NCBI GenBank assembly: GCA_025618425.1
Contig: CM046836.1
Span: 15,588,135-15,652,134 of the forward strand
Length of the DNA: 64,000 nt
DNA from: Heliocidaris tuberculata
Lineage: Eukaryota; Echinodermata; Echinoidea; Camarodonta; Echinometridae
Reading direction: 5' to 3'
This document shows, piece after piece, positions 59,023 through 63,501 of this stretch (the stretch's first letter is position 1; each line of letters begins with the position of its first letter). Made by a program: the position numbers and the translations under genes. Under the pieces are notes generated by a model. The model saw only the letters and a list, made by a program, of their open reading frames with translations, had not been told where the DNA came from and ran no database searches.

Positions 59023-59425
59023 TGTGTTTGCTCTGTGAAAAAATTAGGTTGTCATGGAAAGAGAGAGGAAGAAAGATCTAGTAGATAGAATTAAGTATTG
59101 GAATGCACATACTTCTTGAATAGCAAGATCCACTTAAAACACAGGATACAAGATGTATGAAATGATTTGAGAGGTCGATAGGAGTTTCAACAGTAATTTA
59201 CTGAAATGCTAGCAATGGATTTGATAAAGTGATAAAAGTGATTGAAGTGATAAACTTCACATAAAAAGAATACGTATCTCTATACATCCTTGAGGAAAAA
59301 ATGTGAAGTGTCATGCTTCAGGTAATGTCAGTTTTCATTTTATTTTGTTTGTCTCCTAGCTTCATCTTGCTGCTGGTTGCCGTGACTCCTTCCTCTCCAT
59401 CTACTCCACAGATAAGAAGAGATAA
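21340..59425 (+). CDS. RPTOR: RPTOR (Raptor), mTORC1 scaffold, 33 coding exons
   Basis: Reconstructed from 33 exons listed separately: 3927 bases, 1308 residues plus stop (human 1335). Raptor binds mTOR and presents TOS-motif substrates such as S6K and 4E-BP; it also docks mTORC1 to Rag GTPases on lysosomes. Domains in order: divergent acidic N-terminus; RNC caspase-like domain (about 47-330) with [10 protein letters not shown] (H145) and VYDCSNAGL (C188), the positions of the caspase His-Cys pair; armadillo/HEAT solenoid (about 330-690) containing [11 protein letters not shown] and [13 protein letters not shown]; serine-rich linker (about 690-970); seven-bladed WD40 propeller (about 975-1308). 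All junctions are GT-AG and every phase agrees. The start is fixed by an in-frame TGA 39 bases upstream and A at -3. The linker is shorter and more divergent than in vertebrates. The orthology is certain; the exact ends of exons 17-19 are the least certain. Confidence 0.97.
21860..21924. repeat. perfect palindrome with 9-bp flanking direct repeat
   Basis: GGTCTTACT (21860-21868) and its exact copy (21916-21924) flank a 47-base insertion (21869-21915). The insertion is a perfect inverted repeat: 22-base arms starting TAACTCCAGGGAGCTCC around a 3-base ATA loop. It looks like a minimal transposon footprint. Confidence 0.85.
22339..22354 (-). promoter_or_regulatory. histone-type 3' stem-loop relic
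   Basis: On the minus strand AGCCCTTTTCAGGGCT forms a six-base-pair stem with a TTTC loop, one base pair different from the replication histone mRNA stem-loop (GGCTCTTTTCAGAGCC type). A purine-rich TTGAAAGAA follows about ten bases downstream, where histone genes have their downstream element. No histone coding sequence is nearby. Confidence 0.4.
22381..22424 (-). ncRNA. hammerhead-ribozyme-like motif, degenerate
   Basis: Minus strand order: TTCTC, CTGATGA, C, GATCAG, loop AGCATA, CTGATC, AAAACGTC, GAGAA. TTCTC/GAGAA pair as stem I, GATCAG/CTGATC as stem II, and GTC precedes stem I as the cleavage triplet. CTGATGA is the conserved core; GAAAC of the second core strand reads AAAAC here, so it is likely inactive. 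Stem-III-poor hammerheads of this layout are known in Penelope-like retroelements. Confidence 0.4.
23093..23240. repeat. AT-rich microsatellite (ATA/ATG units)
   Basis: Interrupted runs of AAT, ATA and ATGATA units over about 150 bases in RPTOR intron 1. Confidence 0.8.
24964..25066 (+). CDS. RPTOR: RPTOR exon 2 (residues 47-80)
   Basis: Start of the RNC domain: [20 protein letters not shown] and CARLECWI. Acceptor CCCTTCACAG, donor ATAG|GTACAG, phase 1 at the end. Confidence 0.95.
25120..25344. repeat. C tract and CT-rich microsatellite
   Basis: A 13-base C run followed by (CT)n (25136-25159) and a long pyrimidine-rich stretch in RPTOR intron 2. Open frames here are low complexity. Confidence 0.8.
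25928..26010 (+). CDS. RPTOR: RPTOR exon 3 (residues 81-108)
   Basis: Encodes [15 protein letters not shown] and [11 protein letters not shown]. Donor CGG|GTAAGT lies only six bases before a transposon-like insertion. Confidence 0.95.
26017..26528. mobile_element. inverted-repeat element next to exon 3 donor, family C copy 1
   Basis: The ends AAAGCCTACCGCACACTATA and its inverted counterpart (26491-26527) match over about 37 bases. A second, oppositely oriented copy is at 63086-63501. The interior holds ATTTGGAGCCGATTTGG-type sequence shared by both copies, plus a private tandem duplication at 26291-26470. No coding frame. Confidence 0.78.
26291..26470. repeat. 93-bp tandem duplication (2 units)
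   Basis: GGCCATAATTTTGATTTTAC begins at 26291 and again at 26384. The two units differ by a few substitutions and a four-base deletion. The duplication lies inside the family C element and is absent from the copy at 63086, so it postdates insertion. Confidence 0.9.
27016..27174 (+). CDS. RPTOR: RPTOR exon 4 (residues 109-161)
   Basis: Most conserved RNC block: [18 protein letters not shown], then [13 protein letters not shown] with H145 at the caspase histidine position, ending VWVFNK. Donor AAG|GTAGGA. Confidence 0.97.
27708..27854 (+). CDS. RPTOR: RPTOR exon 5 (residues 162-210)
   Basis: [20 protein letters not shown] and [11 protein letters not shown] with C188 at the caspase nucleophile position. 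Donor GAG|GTGTGT. Confidence 0.97.
28025..28203 (+). CDS. RPTOR: RPTOR exon 6 (residues 211-269)
   Basis: Encodes [20 protein letters not shown], then [20 protein letters not shown] (last codon split TG|G). Its N-terminal eight residues differ from vertebrate Raptor. Confidence 0.96.
28608..28667 (+). CDS. RPTOR: RPTOR exon 7 (residues 270-289)
   Basis: Short 60-base exon, [19 protein letters not shown]. Acceptor TTGACAG, donor CAA|GTGAGT. Confidence 0.93.
28979..29496. mobile_element. inverted-repeat element, family D copy 1 (reverse)
   Basis: Bounded by CTTAAAGCTCATG at the left and GACCTTTAAATG at the right. Related copies lie at 55312-55816 and 63502-63958, sharing CTTTAAAGGTAT-type ends and a GTGTGTGAACAGCGTAT / TGTGTAAACAGTGTGTG-type middle. 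No coding frame. Confidence 0.6.
29517..29617 (+). CDS. RPTOR: RPTOR exon 8 (residues 290-323)
   Basis: [34 protein letters not shown]. End of the RNC domain. Donor AGGG|GTAAGT, phase 1. Confidence 0.96.
29652..30067. mobile_element. TTAA-flanked element, family A copy 2
   Basis: TTAA|CCCTTTCAGGACAGG to CTTGAAAGGG|TTAA, 416 bases, 35 bases after the exon 8 donor. Same orientation as the copies at 19943 and 44863. Confidence 0.8.
30708..30852 (+). CDS. RPTOR: RPTOR exon 9 (residues 324-371)
   Basis: [20 protein letters not shown], then [17 protein letters not shown]. Start of the helical solenoid. Donor ATG TG|GTAAGA. Confidence 0.96.
30856..31105. repeat. GAT trinucleotide microsatellite
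   Basis: Runs of GATGAT with GGT/AAT interruptions, starting three bases after the exon 9 donor region. Confidence 0.9.
31157..31643. mobile_element. palindromic TTAA element, family B copy 1
   Basis: 487 bases of nearly complete inverted symmetry (AGGGGGTACCCAATGC...GCATTGGGTACCCCCT) flanked by TTAA at 31153-31156 and 31644-31647. A GC-richer core (TTGCGCGCTAGACTG) forms the loop. No frame. A copy in the same orientation lies at 40811-41299. TTAA sites fit piggyBac- or Kolobok-type transposition. Confidence 0.88.
31952..32126 (+). CDS. RPTOR: RPTOR exon 10 (residues 372-430)
   Basis: [20 protein letters not shown], then [19 protein letters not shown] and [11 protein letters not shown]. Donor CAG|GTAAAG. 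Its last 60 bases recur three times in the following intron. Confidence 0.96.
32163..32590 (+). repeat. three decayed copies of the exon 10 end
   Basis: Segments at about 32163-32212, 32296-32360 and 32530-32590 repeat the exon 10 tail (GTGTGGCTGGG...GAGAGAGCCACCAGAACAA). Donor-like sequences CTTCAGGCAAG (32254) and GGCAGGTAAAGAGT (32482) match the exon 10 donor CTTCAGGTAAAGAGT. Copies are frameshifted or mutated. A 24-base C tract (32411-32434) lies between them. Confidence 0.75.
32892..32975 (+). CDS. RPTOR: RPTOR exon 11 (residues 431-458)
   Basis: [28 protein letters not shown]. Acceptor ATCTCTCAG, donor CTG|GTATGT. Confidence 0.96.
33439..33549 (+). CDS. RPTOR: RPTOR exon 12 (residues 459-495)
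   Basis: [37 protein letters not shown]. Donor AGG|GTAAGA. Confidence 0.96.
33676..34348. mobile_element. inverted-repeat element with CAGAGCTGCCAAC ends
   Basis: CAGAGCTGCCAAC at the left and GTTGGCAGCTCTG at the right, with subterminal inverted similarity (ATTACGGATT in both orientations). The centre (about 33785-34080) is less AT-rich and includes GCGGGCGGCGCGGGGC. No frame recognised. Confidence 0.65.
34757..34831 (+). CDS. RPTOR: RPTOR exon 13 (residues 496-520)
   Basis: [25 protein letters not shown]. Acceptor TTTTCCCAG, donor GTG|GTAAGT. Confidence 0.95.
35369..35434 (+). CDS. RPTOR: RPTOR exon 14 (residues 521-542)
   Basis: [22 protein letters not shown]. Short 66-base exon with acceptor TTTTTGCAG and donor CAG|GTTAGT. 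Confidence 0.95.
35549..35706. mobile_element. 158-bp hairpin element (GGGCCCTGTTGCATAAAACT ends)
   Basis: GGGCCCTGTTGCATAAAACT at the left is perfectly inverted at the right (AGTTTTATGCAACAGGGCCC). The interior repeats GTGACATAAAT / ATGTCATGA in both directions. A short non-autonomous DNA element in RPTOR intron 14. Confidence 0.85.
36342..36533 (+). CDS. RPTOR: RPTOR exon 15 (residues 543-606)
   Basis: [56 protein letters not shown]. Core HEAT repeats. Donor GAG|GTAGGT. Confidence 0.97.
37105..37245 (+). CDS. RPTOR: RPTOR exon 16 (residues 607-653)
   Basis: [20 protein letters not shown], then [19 protein letters not shown]. Acceptor GTTACAAG (AAG type), donor CAG|GTTAGT. Partial copies follow in the intron. 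Confidence 0.95.
37376..37677 (+). repeat. decayed copies of the exon 16 end
   Basis: 37376-37447 repeats the last ~55 bases of exon 16 with its donor (GGAAGTGCAAAAGTTAGGCA|GGTGAGTGGACTGAT). 37560-37677 resembles a longer exon 16 segment at lower identity (GACAGAATTGAACAAACAGACC against GGAACAGAAAGGACAGACC). Short GTTAGGCAAGTTA fragments lie between at 37317-37330. Confidence 0.7.
38254..38386 (+). CDS. RPTOR: RPTOR exon 17 (residues 654-697)
   Basis: [20 protein letters not shown], then a less conserved [15 protein letters not shown]. Donor chosen at TCCG|GTGGGT because only this keeps phase 1 into exon 18. The frame stays open to a TGA at 38491-38493, so retention is possible. Confidence 0.85.
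38455..39200. repeat. ~175-bp tandem satellite, about 5 units
   Basis: The motif GCCATAGCTGAGCACATCAC...TTTTGGTTTGCTTTT recurs at about 38483, 38668, 38829, 39000 and 39158 with 10-25% divergence; each unit also carries a TAGCTAG segment. It begins about 70 bases after the exon 17 donor. Confidence 0.8.
39549..40565. mobile_element. 1.0-kb inverted-repeat element (ACAGTGCGTCC ends)
   Basis: TACAGTGCGTCC at the left and GGATGCACTGTA at the right. Long internal inverted arms (TTACGCTTGAGTGAGC... against ...GCTCACTCAAGTGTAAA) meet near 39920, and part of the right arm is present twice. No coding frame. Superfamily not determined. Confidence 0.72.
40811..41299. mobile_element. palindromic TTAA element, family B copy 2
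   Basis: 489 bases flanked by TTAA (40807-40810 and 41300-41303), same orientation and about 95% identical by eye to 31157-31643. Lies in RPTOR intron 17. Confidence 0.88.
42666..42770 (+). CDS. RPTOR: RPTOR exon 18 (residues 698-732)
   Basis: [35 protein letters not shown]. Basic, serine-rich linker; RRAS(704) and SRKSIS resemble the region of human S722. Acceptor CCAATTTCAG, donor AATG|GTATCA. Confidence 0.88.
43293..43835. mobile_element. inverted-repeat element (TACAGTCAAACCTG ends)
   Basis: TACAGTCAAACCTG at the left and CAGGTTTGACTGTA at the right. The ends match the pattern of ISL2EU-like elements (tentative). A C21 tract lies inside. No transposase frame. Confidence 0.65.
44863..45286. 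mobile_element. TTAA-flanked element, family A copy 3
   Basis: TTAA|CCCTTTCAGGACAGG to TCGAAAGGG|TTAA, 424 bases, same orientation as copies 1 and 2. Confidence 0.8.
46920..47008 (+). CDS. RPTOR: RPTOR exon 19 (residues 733-762)
   Basis: [30 protein letters not shown]. Serine-rich linker. Acceptor TTGACCCAG, donor GTG|GTGAGT. Low conservation but both phases fit. Confidence 0.85.
47356..47499 (+). CDS. RPTOR: RPTOR exon 20 (residues 763-810)
   Basis: [46 protein letters not shown](768)TSSL fits the AMPK consensus (I at -5, R at -3, L at +4) and aligns with human S792. Serine 768 is codon 47371-47373. Donor AAG|GTATGT. Confidence 0.95.
47517..47610 (+). repeat. intronic partial copy of exon 20
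   Basis: AGGGTCATTCTTCTGGTCAA...GACCCTGGTCAATGCAATCA followed by CAAGGTAT repeats exon 20 and its donor, with an internal deletion. It starts 17 bases after the true donor. Confidence 0.85.
48227..48333 (+). CDS. RPTOR: RPTOR exon 21 (residues 811-845)
   Basis: [41 protein letters not shown](832)PTR aligns with QSAPAS(863)PTN of human Raptor, the mTOR-dependent proline-directed site. Donor AG|GTAGGT. Confidence 0.93.
48403..48770. repeat. dispersed repeat candidate (TTTATATAGCGCC type)
   Basis: Starts TTTATATAGCGCCTAATACA and ATCTACAGTATCTCTAAGCA. This wording is familiar from repeats in marine invertebrate genomes; only one copy is in the window, so this rests on recollection. Confidence 0.35.
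48771..48850 (+). repeat. tRNA-derived SINE head
   Basis: TGGCTCAGTGTTAGAGC matches a pol III A box and GGTTCAAAACC (48824-48834) a B box, about 43 bases apart. The flanks do not form an acceptor stem, so it is not a functional tRNA. The following sequence (TGCCCTTTGGTGAGGCA) is SINE-body-like. Confidence 0.6.
49221..49290. repeat. TCTG/TC microsatellite at exon 22 acceptor
   Basis: (TCTG)n then (TC)n runs directly into the AG of the exon 22 acceptor (49291-49292), acting as its polypyrimidine tract. Confidence 0.9.
49293..49482 (+). CDS. RPTOR: RPTOR exon 22 (residues 846-909)
   Basis: Proline-rich linker: [33 protein letters not shown], then [18 protein letters not shown], which matches HSHQFPRTRKMFDKGPE of human. 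Donor GTG|GTAAGT. Confidence 0.93.
49540..49740 (+). repeat. degenerate SINE-like sequence
   Basis: GGTGTGGTAGTCATGTTG (A-box-like), GGGGTTGGAGCCCCAGC (B-box-like) and TGTCCTTTGGCAAGACA resemble the SINE at 48771. Strongly decayed. Confidence 0.35.
49747..49940. mobile_element. inverted-repeat element (ACAGTGAAACCTG ends)
   Basis: AACAGTGAAACCTGTC at the left and GCAGGTTTCACTGT at the right, with GGTCTTTATAGACAGGTGGT inside. Same class of ends as 43293-43835. No coding frame. Confidence 0.7.
50370..50471 (+). CDS. RPTOR: RPTOR exon 23 (residues 910-943)
   Basis: [34 protein letters not shown]. The [10 protein letters not shown] segment aligns with CDWSARYFAQ of human. Donor AAG|GTAGGT. Confidence 0.95.
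50690..50875. mobile_element. decayed fragment of TTAA family A
   Basis: TTTTAAAATTCCTGATGTCA and GTGGTATATTTTCAGGACTC resemble the right two thirds of the family A elements. The left end and a terminal TTAA are missing. Confidence 0.55.
50937..51045 (+). CDS. RPTOR: RPTOR exon 24 (residues 944-979)
   Basis: [36 protein letters not shown]. Enters the WD40 region. Donor GCCA|GTGAGT, phase 1. Confidence 0.95.
51007..51295 (+). repeat. tandem duplication of exon 24 end plus donor and intron
   Basis: GGATACGCAACGAAACAAGG (51007, in the exon) recurs as GGATACGCATTGAAACAAAG at 51143. The unit of about 136 bases includes CTCAAGAAAGCCAG and intronic AAAGGGGAAACATATTTGTG; the intronic tail recurs again near 51262. 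The donor GTGAGT became GGGAGC in the copy. Confidence 0.85.
51554..51668 (+). CDS. RPTOR: RPTOR exon 25 (residues 980-1017)
   Basis: [38 protein letters not shown]. First propeller blade. Donor TATG|GTGAGT. Confidence 0.96.
52267..52391 (+). CDS. RPTOR: RPTOR exon 26 (residues 1018-1059)
   Basis: [41 protein letters not shown] blade. Donor GCAG|GTAGGT. Confidence 0.96.
52495..52651 (+). repeat. two intronic fragments of exon 26
   Basis: 52495-52560 (CCTAGCGCTGATCATGACTG, GAGCAGG) repeats the exon 26 end with its junction. 52605-52651 (TTTCCTCTATGGATATACTC, AACCCTCATGACCTAG) repeats the middle of the exon. They are out of order and frame-disrupted. Confidence 0.85.
52979..53086 (+). CDS. 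RPTOR: RPTOR exon 27 (residues 1060-1095)
   Basis: [36 protein letters not shown]. Classical DDGSVRIW blade motif. Donor AGAG|GTAGGC. Confidence 0.96.
53606..53712 (+). CDS. RPTOR: RPTOR exon 28 (residues 1096-1131)
   Basis: [38 protein letters not shown] blade ending RVWD. Donor CAG|GTGGGT. Confidence 0.96.
54041..54814. mobile_element. 774-bp repeat element with GCCTCCGCC/GGCGGAGGC ends
   Basis: TATGCCTCCGCC at the left and GGCGGAGGCATATAGG at the right. The body is three to four tandem units of about 150-160 bases with CTTCAAACTTGG and GGTCAAAGGTCAA motifs, after a (GTCC)n stretch at about 54095-54145. Similar elements are widespread in marine invertebrates. No coding frame. Confidence 0.7.
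55023..55153 (+). CDS. RPTOR: RPTOR exon 29 (residues 1132-1174)
   Basis: [42 protein letters not shown] blade ending RLYDRR. Donor AATG|GTAAGT. Confidence 0.96.
55196..55285 (+). pseudogene. intronic near-identical copy of most of exon 29
   Basis: About 80 bases match exon 29 with only three substitutions by eye. The reading frame stays open and ends in TCAGTTAA|GTAAGTT, a usable donor sequence. The acceptor side (GTTAGTCTAG) is poor. It lies 43 bases after the real donor, with a telomere-like GGGTTAGGGTTAG at 55177-55189 between them. Confidence 0.85.
55312..55816. mobile_element. inverted-repeat element, family D copy 2
   Basis: CCTTAAAGGTATTAGATAGT at the left and a TGAGCTTTAATG end at the right. 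Its sequence (AAGCCCTCAAAAACTTTTTG) matches the reverse of 28979-29496. It follows the exon 29 copy by about 27 bases. Confidence 0.65.
56140..56229 (+). CDS. RPTOR: RPTOR exon 30 (residues 1175-1204)
   Basis: [32 protein letters not shown] blade. Donor CTGG|GTAAGT. Confidence 0.95.
56270..56625. repeat. GAT/AAT trinucleotide microsatellite
   Basis: About 350 bases of GATGAT, AATGAT and GGTGAT units in RPTOR intron 30. Long open frames on both strands here are artefacts of the repeat. Confidence 0.9.
57043..57159 (+). CDS. RPTOR: RPTOR exon 31 (residues 1205-1243)
   Basis: [38 protein letters not shown]. Acceptor is CACAAATAAG (AAG type, weak pyrimidine tract) but fits phase 2 exactly. Donor CCTG|GTAAGA. 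Confidence 0.94.
57160..58763 (+). other. RPTOR intron 31
   Basis: 1.6 kb of apparently unique sequence; nothing else recognised. Ends in a (TC)n polypyrimidine tract (58739-58760). Confidence 0.6.
58764..58893 (+). CDS. RPTOR: RPTOR exon 32 (residues 1244-1287)
   Basis: [40 protein letters not shown]. Matches NNIKYYDGFMGQRVGAISCL of human. Donor AAG|GTATGT. Confidence 0.96.
58967..59018. repeat. (TA)n microsatellite
   Basis: About 25 TA units in RPTOR intron 32. Confidence 0.95.
59360..59425 (+). CDS. RPTOR: RPTOR exon 33 (residues 1288-1308 and stop)
   Basis: [24 protein letters not shown]. Last half-blade, equivalent to LAVGSNDYYISVYSVEKRVR in human. Acceptor GTCTCCTAG. Confidence 0.96.
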   Translation, partial: LHLAAGCRDSFLSIYSTDKKR

Positions 59426-59582
59426 CCCTGGCATCGTTCACACTCCTTCACATCAAACGTTTGCTGTAATCACGTACAGCAATCTGTAAAACAACCATTC
59501 AGATAACCCTAGTATTGTTTACACTCCTTCACTTCAAACGTTCGTTGGAATCATATAGAGCTATCTGTAAAATGATCATTCA
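59421..59582 (+). repeat. 81-bp tandem duplication spanning the RPTOR stop codon
   Basis: GATAACCCTGGCATCGTTCA starts at 59421 and recurs as GATAACCCTAGTATTGTTTA at 59502. The first unit includes the last coding bases and the stop. The units are about 80% identical. Confidence 0.9.
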
Positions 59583-60158
59583 ATGTGTAGCAATGATGGT
59601 GTGTACTGGTGGTTTATTGCCTTTTGGTTTACAATCAGTTCATCAAATACCCAGCTCATCTAATTCTCTTTCAACAATGCTCAATGAGTCTCTTCCATGT
59701 TTCATGTGATCTGATTATTATTTCATCCAATGGACATCCTGCGAAGTCGCCAGTATGGCGATTGATAACCATTTCTGCTACTCGTATATGAAGTAGTGAT
59801 AAGAAGATATGGTTAAAGACTGATTAGTTGAAATAGTTGATAGAAAAAATGGTTAGACCAAATAAGTAATTTCACAAAATGAGTACAATACATGTACATA
59901 TTATCTGTCAGGAAAAATGATCGCTGGACTATGGGTTAGGACCATTAGACCAAATGGTTGTAGACCAAGTGGTAGTTTACCGTACTGGTATATCAAAAAG
60001 TGTGCAATTCTGAACACGTCCATGCTCAAGCCTTGCTCTTATGTGTCTTTACACTTGTCTTCACGAAGAAAAATTCCTTGAAAGACTGTCTACAAAATGT
60101 GTGTCTGATGTATTTGTATTGTGTCTACTATATACAGTGATAAATGCTGAATATTGTC

Positions 60159-60164
60159 AATAAA
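60159..60164 (+). terminator. candidate RPTOR poly(A) signal AATAAA (proximal)
   Basis: AATAAA 734 bases after the stop codon, followed by CTTGTCATGTCCTTTTTTGT, a T/GT-rich element. Confidence 0.5.
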
Positions 60165-60513
60165 CTTACTCTTGTCATGTCCTTTTTTGTAACCATCCCT
60201 ACCTCCCGCTCCCCCCCCCCCCTCCCATAAATACATGTAATGATGGCAATGTTGTAGTGATGTAACAGGAAAATTTAAGTCAAGTCCAGAAGGCTCCGTC
60301 ATCTACTGAACTGCATTATCCAATCAAAAGAGAAACTCAATATTTGTGCATACATGTATTTTGGGTGCAGCTAGGACACTAAGACACATCATCAAATCTA
60401 CATGTATGTCCCACTCCATGTCATGTAACTAGAGATTTTGTAGGGTCAAGTTATCCATGAGAATGGATGATCGGTGTGCTGTTCACAACCCTACTGTTGG
60501 GATGAGAGCTTGA

Positions 60514-60519
60514 AATAAA
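60514..60519 (+). terminator. candidate RPTOR poly(A) signal AATAAA (middle)
   Basis: AATAAA followed 20-30 bases later by GTCTGTTTTATTTC. Confidence 0.5.
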
Positions 60520-62752
60520 GCATTCATATCCCAAGCGGAGTCTGTTTTATTTCACCTGTATAAGAATATGTGTTTCCTGTCAGTGTAACAGTCATTTGCC
60601 ATAAAGTGGTTGAACTGTTGATCATAATGGTCCCAACAAAGTTGCAAGCTTTGCCCTAATCTATAGAATTTACTGTAATAGACTCTTACAGGTTGTCCTT
60701 CTGAAGCATACAGCTCCGTAGGACCTTTGAACTCATGGTAGAAGGCCTTGTTATGTATATAAATCAATGTCTTCACCGTGCTGCAGATTTTGATTGGACG
60801 CTATGAAGCATGGTGCTATTTTTAATTGTAAGATATGTCAGCTGTAATTTATCAATTATGCTACCTTGTTTTAATTTATTATTAATTTGTACAAGAGAAA
60901 GATTGTTTTCTCTCAAAATCTTGCTCATAAAGTAGCGTGATTATTCAGTACCAAGTAGAACAGAAGAACAGGGAATGTCAGTCATAAATGTGATATAGTG
61001 TCACCTACACTTTTGATAATTATAATTGCAGAGATGCATGCAAAAGACACATATTCCATGTGAAATAGAAAGTGGTATCTTTGTATCCATGGGAGGAAAA
61101 AAATATTATTTTTATATCAACAGTCCACGTACATGTACTAGCCAATAGGTATATTTATAGAATTCACTTGTGCGAAGCTCAATTTACTGTCAGTCTCTTG
61201 CAATATCTTGATTATTTCATCAATATTGTGATCAAAACTCTTGAGAAAAAAATGTTTTTTTGTTTTGCTGTTACAAATGCTGTCATCAGGGAGATGTTAC
61301 ATGTATATGTGCTGAATAGTAACTTATTCTAGGAAACTTTATCAGGTTCACAAGAAACTGATAATGTTCATTAGAAGAAACTTTATGTTCATATTTAGAA
61401 GAATGATAATACCAGTTATATTATTTTCTTGTATAGCGCATATTGGGTGAATTCAAGTTCGGTGTTGAAAGCTGGTGTTAGTGGTGGGCAAAACTAGCAC
61501 CAGCCACAACACCGAACCTGAAGTGAAGTTGGTGCTGGGATTGACTTCACTAGGTGTTGAGCTATCAATAATGTGATCGGTATTATTTTTATAAACCCGA
61601 ATTCGGTGTTGGGACAAGAATCAGCAGCCAAATTCTTACTCTCAACACCAACACCAACACCAACACCAACGCCGAACTTGAAATCACCCATTGAAGTACA
61701 TGTATGATGTATCACAAAATTATTTCAAGAGAAATGAGGGGTTTACTGTTTCATAGGAAATGGTATGAACATGTCACTTGGAAAGTGCTTTGTGTCATTG
61801 TGCTTGAGTGAAATGGTCCTAGCAATATTTGTTTAAGATACTTCATGATCTTATCAGTTCTTGAAAGGATGGAGACATCATTTTTTCAATTTTCCTGTAC
61901 TTCCTTTTTTCCCCCTGAGAGCAAGAAATGTGATAACACATTCTATTAATTAATAGATTTCTAGAAATTACAATTAAATGTGTTCATGAAATTAACAGCA
62001 CATGGTGTGGTTTCATGAAAACAAATACATGTAATCACTTGACTATTTATGTCTTACTTCCTGATAAAAGTAGGAAGGTTTGTTGACTATCAGTGAAATT
62101 TTTGGTACATATGGCATCTGTACACGTGTATGTCTAATGACCTAAAGATCTTTCGTTATACAGTTACTCTCATGGAATGGAGAGGTTGAATATGGACCAC
62201 TGTGCTTGTGTGTAAATGTAATTCTCTGTCTATCAGTTAAACAGTTGGAGTCGTTTCACAAAACCATCATAAGCACAAGTCTACAGACATCCATTGAAAT
62301 GCACGTGTTTTAGGTGGATGTCAGTATGTTGTACTTATGACGGTTTTCGTGACACGCTGCCAATTTTATCCTAAAGTGACCTCAACATGATATTCAAAGC
62401 TCGTTGTGCTTACTGTATGATCAATAAATATGCTCGAACATTTAAAACTGAGCACAAAATATTGTTTTGATTTTAATGTCATCAAAGCAATATTCATGCC
62501 ATGCTTATAATAAAACATTCATATTTATGAAATGGGATGTTATGATTTATTAAGGAAAAGAAATGTCCTGAAAATAACAATAGTCTCCCATTCTCCCAAG
62601 CCAAGCCTGAAAATATAAGATGCAGTATTTAATTTGTCTGAATATGTACAATGACTGATTTCTTTTGTAAAATTGTAAATAAGATAAACTATGGAATGTT
62701 ATGATTGTATTTGTATAAAGAAGCATGACTGCTCAAAATAGTCTTTGTTCAA
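60520..62752. other. possible long 3'UTR or spacer
   Basis: AT-rich, no coding exon. Contains the inverted-repeat element 61444-61690 and a short hairpin repeat at about 62250-62353 (CGTTTCACAAAACCATCATA against TTATGACGGTTTTCGTGA). Confidence 0.5.
61444..61690. mobile_element. 247-bp inverted-repeat element with CCAACA minisatellite
   Basis: TGGGTGAATTCAAGTTCGGT at the left; the right end is the inverted form ending TTGAAATCACCCA. An ACACCA hexamer array (about 61640-61672) lies in the right arm. The words CGGTGTTG / CAACACCG recur internally. Confidence 0.75.
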
Positions 62753-62758
62753 AATAAA
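62753..62758 (+). terminator. candidate distal poly(A) signal AATAAA
   Basis: TTCAAAATAAAGATTC followed by CCTGAGTTTGTTGTATTT, a strong GT/T-rich downstream element. If used by RPTOR the 3'UTR would be 3.3 kb. Confidence 0.4.
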
Positions 62759-63085
62759 GATTCATGTCTGACATACTATAACATTCCTGAGTTTGTTGTA
62801 TTTATTAATTTATCCCATACATTTGTTGTACATTATTGCCATTTCATACTAAAGACTTTCTTGAGTTAGACTTGGCATAAATGTTAAAGTGATTTGGTAA
62901 CTTTGTAGAGGATTGATAAAATCTGAGCTGCCTGGCCTTACATGCTATCAGTGTATGTAATATGGTGTAAAAATGAAGCCCAGGGAAAAAAAAAAGGACT
63001 TCAAAATCATCATGTGCCTCACAAAAGTAAACATGCAAGTGACCAGAAATGCCACTCATTTTCCCCATAAACTCAGTGTTAGACT

Positions 63086-63501
63086 AAAGGCCACTGCACA
63101 CCTTACGATGGGTCTGCGATCCATTTCAGAAGAATATGTAATATCATTTGACATATCATTTAACGGAAAAATATTTTTGATTGAGGGTCTGAATAGCCAT
63201 ACAGATAGTTAAATCGACAATACGGCCTTTGCCGAGTTTTCTAGTTGGTGGAATGGCCAAATCGGCTCCGAGTCGTAGTGACGTCACAAAAATCGTACGA
63301 CTGCCTGCGATTTGAAAATAATTTTGCCCTTATTCCCTGTAAAAAGCTGACAGCTCACCAAAACCCTATGCTTAGTATTCATATTGCTTTTCAGAACCTG
63401 AATAGGGTAAATTTCATTTGTTAAAATGCCAATATTTGATGCCATTGCGATTTATTTCACAAATCGGATCGCAGACTGATCGTAAGGTGTGCGGTGGCCT
63501 T
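63086..63501. mobile_element. inverted-repeat element, family C copy 2 (reverse)
   Basis: AAAGGCCACTGCACACCTTA at the left and TAAGGTGTGCGGTGGCCTT at the right. The interior matches the reverse of 26017-26528 (CCAAATCGGCTCC, CTTATTCC, CAGAACCTGAAT). Confidence 0.78.
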
